Shown piece by piece: positions 61,820 through 64,000 of a stretch of 64,000 nt of DNA (its first letter is position 1; the number at the start of each line of letters is the position of its first letter). The notes below the pieces were generated by a model. That model saw only the letters and a program-made list of their open reading frames with translations. It ran no database searches and was not told the origin of the DNA. The DNA comes from an uncultured Chitinophaga sp. (GTDB taxonomy: Bacteria; Bacteroidota; Bacteroidia; Chitinophagales; Chitinophagaceae). The position numbers and the translations under genes were made by a program. The stretch covers positions 248,001-312,000 of the forward strand of contig NZ_CABHOU010000092.1 in NCBI RefSeq assembly GCF_902168175.1, written 5' to 3'.

Positions 61820-62368
61820 CTATTCCGGACGATTAGGTGGAGGACCGCTCGGTCGCTGCAGATGTTCCGAAATATCTGTCAGCATCTTCCATTGATCTAC
61901 TTTAGAGTAATAGAATTTCGCGGAAGAGTAGTGATAGTGCTGCGGTATTTTGCAAATCATAATATCGCAGGGGGCAATATGCATGAACATTAATTCAGAC
62001 TGTGCTTCCTGGTAAGTAAGTATGATTTTTTTGCTGCCATTACGTTCCCAAAATTGATAGATACGGTCGGTCCGATTGCTCCTGAATGACTCTAATTCGG
62101 GCAGATTTTCGGATTTGAGGTAGTGTTTGATCTTTTGTGCGGTGTATTTTGAAAACATTTGCTGCACGTTTTTGTCCTTCCACTCATCCTGCTTTTGCCA
62201 AAGTACTTGCACATACCTAGGCATGATCACAAAGCCATACAGGACAATTCTTTTTTCTTTAACGAGAAACTTAAGACTGTTGATTATAATCTTTTTATGT
62301 TCCGGCCTTGTTAGTAAGGCTTGCTGTTTGTAACAGCACATCGTTGAGAGTTCCACGATGTTCGTCAT
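61820..62368 (-). CDS. Degenerate REP-associated tyrosine (HUH) transposase-like protein, RAYT
   Basis: An intact 182-aa frame related to Bacteroidota REP-associated/IS200-like Y1 transposases. Family landmarks are LTRPEHKKIIINSLKFL, YGFVIMP, QQMFSKYTAQKIKHYLK, DRIYQFWERN and HYHYSSAKFYY. The HUH motif, normally MPNHxHLxW, reads MPRYVQVLW, so both His are lost (Tyr52, Gln54). The Tyr of the usual YIHxNP motif is Phe128 (FMHIAP). The N-terminal ~20 residues also look replaced. Catalysis is not expected. The frame has no stop or frameshift, which argues for either recent decay or retention as a DNA- or RNA-binding protein. It lies between two repeat arrays. Confidence 0.72.
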   Translation of the reverse strand: MTNIVELSTMCCYKQQALLTRPEHKKIIINSLKFLVKEKRIVLYGFVIMPRYVQVLWQKQDEWKDKNVQQMFSKYTAQKIKHYLKSENLPELESFRSNRTDRIYQFWERNGSKKIILTYQEAQSELMFMHIAPCDIMICKIPQHYHYSSAKFYYSKVDQWKMLTDISEHLQRPSGPPPNRPE

Positions 62369-62423
62369 GTACTACGATTTTAAGAGTAAAAAAATTTTTT
62401 TCAGAGAGTTATTAGAGAGGAAA

Positions 62424-62465
62424 GGGCCCGCCGGGCCGCATCCCAAAAACTTCCGCAGCGGGCCC
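62424..62465. repeat. Inverted repeat upstream of the RAYT-like gene (1)
   Basis: GGGCCCGC (62424-62431) and GCGGGCCC (62458-62465) flank a 26-nt loop. About 55 bp before the RAYT-like ATG. Confidence 0.65.
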
Positions 62466-62469
62466 GGAC

Positions 62470-62510
62470 ATTACGAGTGCTGCACTAGCCCGGGCAGCTA
62501 GTCTCATAAT
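62470..62510. repeat. Inverted repeat upstream of the RAYT-like gene (2)
   Basis: ATTACGAG pairs with CTCATAAT (one mismatch), with inner GCTGC/GCAGC arms. Immediately next to the preceding hairpin. Confidence 0.55.
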
Positions 62511-62879
62511 GCCAATTATTGTTAATCGGATTAAGTACTGACGTCGGGCCTCGCGGTGGCGGCGCCGGTAGGCTCGATGAGAAACAGATTTTAGATTGAG
62601 TACGACATTCGTTTAAAAGCATGGTATTTCAGTGCGTTAGTGTTTTCTAATAATTTACTGCGTGGCTGACCGTCAGTCAGGCGATCCTTGTTGGTTGCTC
62701 TCGTTGACTTATGTATCCCATCCTTTCTTTCTGCCCGTCACCTATCTTTTGTACATGTGTTATTGCGCTGTTTGTTAGCTAGTCATTTAAGGTAGGAGGG
62801 CGTTTTTGTACAGTCGTCCATACAGCGTTGCACACCCGATACAGGCCGGCTGGCACCCTCCTCCTTTTTCGTCAATATA

Positions 62880-63430
62880 TTTATTCCTTCTTTCTGTTAT
62901 CACATCTGCGTCGATTATCAATTTCTATGAGTCTTAGAAGAAAGGTCGCTTCTCCCGTACCATGCCCAAGATGCCCATCCAAAGACGGTACGGAATCCAC
63001 AACCTCTCGCTATCTGTGTGTGGTCTCAGAGAAAAAGTTAAATGCTCTCCAATTACCCCCTTCTGTTATGCGCATCCATGTTCAGTTATTACTTCTTAGT
63101 TTTAGAAGAGAGGTCGCTTTTCCCGCACCATGCCCAAGATGCCCATCCAAAGACGGTACGGAATCCACAACCTCTCGCTATCTGTGTGTGGTCTCAGACA
63201 AAAAGTTAAACGCTCTACAGTTTATCCCTACCTGCTGTTATGCGGGTCCATGTTCAGCTATTACTTCTTACAAGCTTTAGAAGAGAGGTTGCTTTTCCCG
63301 CACCATGCCCAAGATGCCCATCCAAAGACGGTACGGAATACACAACCTCCACTATCATGTGTGATGTCAGGCAAAAAGTTAATTGCCTGCTTTACCCCTT
63401 TTGGGTAGTGTGTACATCACTCGCTTATTT
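62880..63430. repeat. Tandem array of ~170-bp structured repeats (three copies)
   Basis: Copies start (TTAGAAG) at 62934, 63102 and 63277, periods 168 and 175 bp. Each contains CC(A)TGCCCAAGATGCCCATCC with an invariant 25-nt loop flanked by CCGTACC or CCGCACC and GGTACGG, enclosed by GAGAGGT/ACCTCTC or GAGGTTG/CAACCTC. Copies diverge at the array edges. Open frames across it are repeat-made. No promoter or protein family is recognised. Confidence 0.8.
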
Positions 63431-63458
63431 GCCAGACCTCCTTAACACAACTTTTAAA

Positions 63459-63524
63459 GGGAGCCGCTTCCGGCTTCACGTGATCCCTGCTATGCCCCAA
63501 TTAGCAAGGGATACCGCGGCTCCC
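63459..63524. repeat. Nested inverted repeat after the 170-bp array
   Basis: Outer arms GGGAGCCGC (63459-63467) and GCGGCTCCC (63516-63524) enclose inner arms ATCCCTGCT and AGCAAGGGAT. A strong two-part stem-loop. Confidence 0.7.
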
Positions 63525-63580
63525 GGTGTAATCTGGTCCTGCTGTGTAAAAAAACATCGCTGCCAGCGTAATTGACAGGC

Positions 63581-64000
63581 ATAGCTCCGCCTCAACGAAT
63601 TATTCGTTCATTCATAATTATGGTTACAAAGCCTTGTATTAAAAATGGTTCCTAATACCGCCAGGTACTTTAGCAGACATAAAGAATACTAGCAACGGCA
63701 GTCACCTGCCAGGACCTTCAAGTCAAATTACCAGTAAATCTTGTTTCGCCTATAACCCATCTGCAACTAGAGCTTGTTGTCTTCTGCATCCTGTCGAAGC
63801 CGCAGTATAATAATAACCAACAGTTCCTTTATGCTTATGGGTATCTCCGGCCGTTTCCTTAATACCCCGATGGGAGGAAGTAAGGTTGCTTTGGTTGAAT
63901 TGTCCGTCGCTCCTGCGGAGTCTTGGGCCTCATTCATGGTTTTGGTGTATTTAGGTACTTGCTTTTGGGAATTCCCCCGGGCCTATAGTACAAATTCCCG
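63581..64000. other. Gene-free end of window
   Basis: No coding sequence, RNA gene or repeat shared with the rest of the window is visible. A short phrase GTCGCTCCTGCGGAGTC near 63907 is locally palindromic-like. The region continues past the window edge. Confidence 0.5.

Noticed and set aside
62520..62640. Possible tRNA, SRP RNA or tmRNA in the GC-rich patch
   Set aside because: No cloverleaf, CCA end, T-arm GGTTCGA or SRP tetraloop pattern could be found.
62880..63430. CRISPR array
   Set aside because: The repeated unit is ~170 bp and the intervening parts are also homologous; there are no short direct repeats with unique spacers and no cas genes.
62828..63575. Overlapping forward frames of 90-150 codons in the 170-bp array
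   Set aside because: They repeat the same peptide because the DNA repeats; composition is Ser/Arg/Cys-rich and frames shift between copies.

Overview
The window reads as a chromosomal segment of a Bacteroidota bacterium, most likely of the Chitinophagaceae (Chitinophaga-like). The evidence is a S46 dipeptidyl peptidase, DUF4836 and Big_5 lipoproteins, PorT-like outer-membrane barrels, a DUF3857/transglutaminase protein, RicT with a Cys-rich N-terminus, TlpA-type thioredoxins, and repeated TAnnTTTG -7 promoter elements (one, for ricT, also has TTG at exactly 19 bp). The genus is inferred.

Layout. 1-588: cut alpha/beta hydrolase. 1.2-6 kb: typA, ybaB, a FAD-dependent reductase coupled to a DUF2891 protein. 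6.2-10 kb: a very large DUF3857/transglutaminase/membrane protein with a repetitive tail. 10-12.2 kb: ABC ATPase, permease and Dabb protein in an operon, with the DUF4836 lipoprotein upstream. 14-16.5 kb: YciI, SRPBCC/GyrI-like protein, MsrB. 16.7-22.6 kb: mutL, gluconokinase, GMC oxidoreductase and its small partner. 22.7-30 kb: POT transporter, Gfo/Idh oxidoreductase, orphan secreted protein, coiled-coil lipoprotein, S46 peptidase. 30.4-36 kb: DNA glycosylase, M28/glutaminyl-cyclase-like enzyme, cysS, two tandem EEP hydrolases. 36-39.4 kb: a pseudo-rhomboid, an active rhomboid, RlmD. 39.4-43.4 kb: TlpA-like protein and three porin-like barrels. 43.6-50.5 kb: metF, lptB, GH3, fabG, NA37 nucleoid protein, third rhomboid. 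50.6-60.4 kb: ricT, holB, DUF6252-like lipoprotein, glutathione peroxidase, recR, Big_5 lipoprotein, UvrD-like helicase-nuclease. 60.45-64 kb: almost gene-free, two different tandem-repeat arrays flanking one degenerate RAYT-type (HUH) transposase.

Most genes are housekeeping or envelope genes in short operons separated by clear hairpin terminators. The unusual content is non-coding. (1) A 12-bp palindrome GGTGTATACACC occurs exactly six times, both between genes and inside coding tails. (2) It belongs to, or travels with, a composite intergenic repeat family that carries 11-bp RAGCGG tandem arrays and inverted copies of a GTGACACAACGG end. (3) The final 3.5 kb pairs a RAYT-like protein that has lost its HUH histidines and its expected tyrosine with arrays of structured ~270-bp and ~170-bp repeats. 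The last is the best candidate for an undescribed system, though simple decay is possible.
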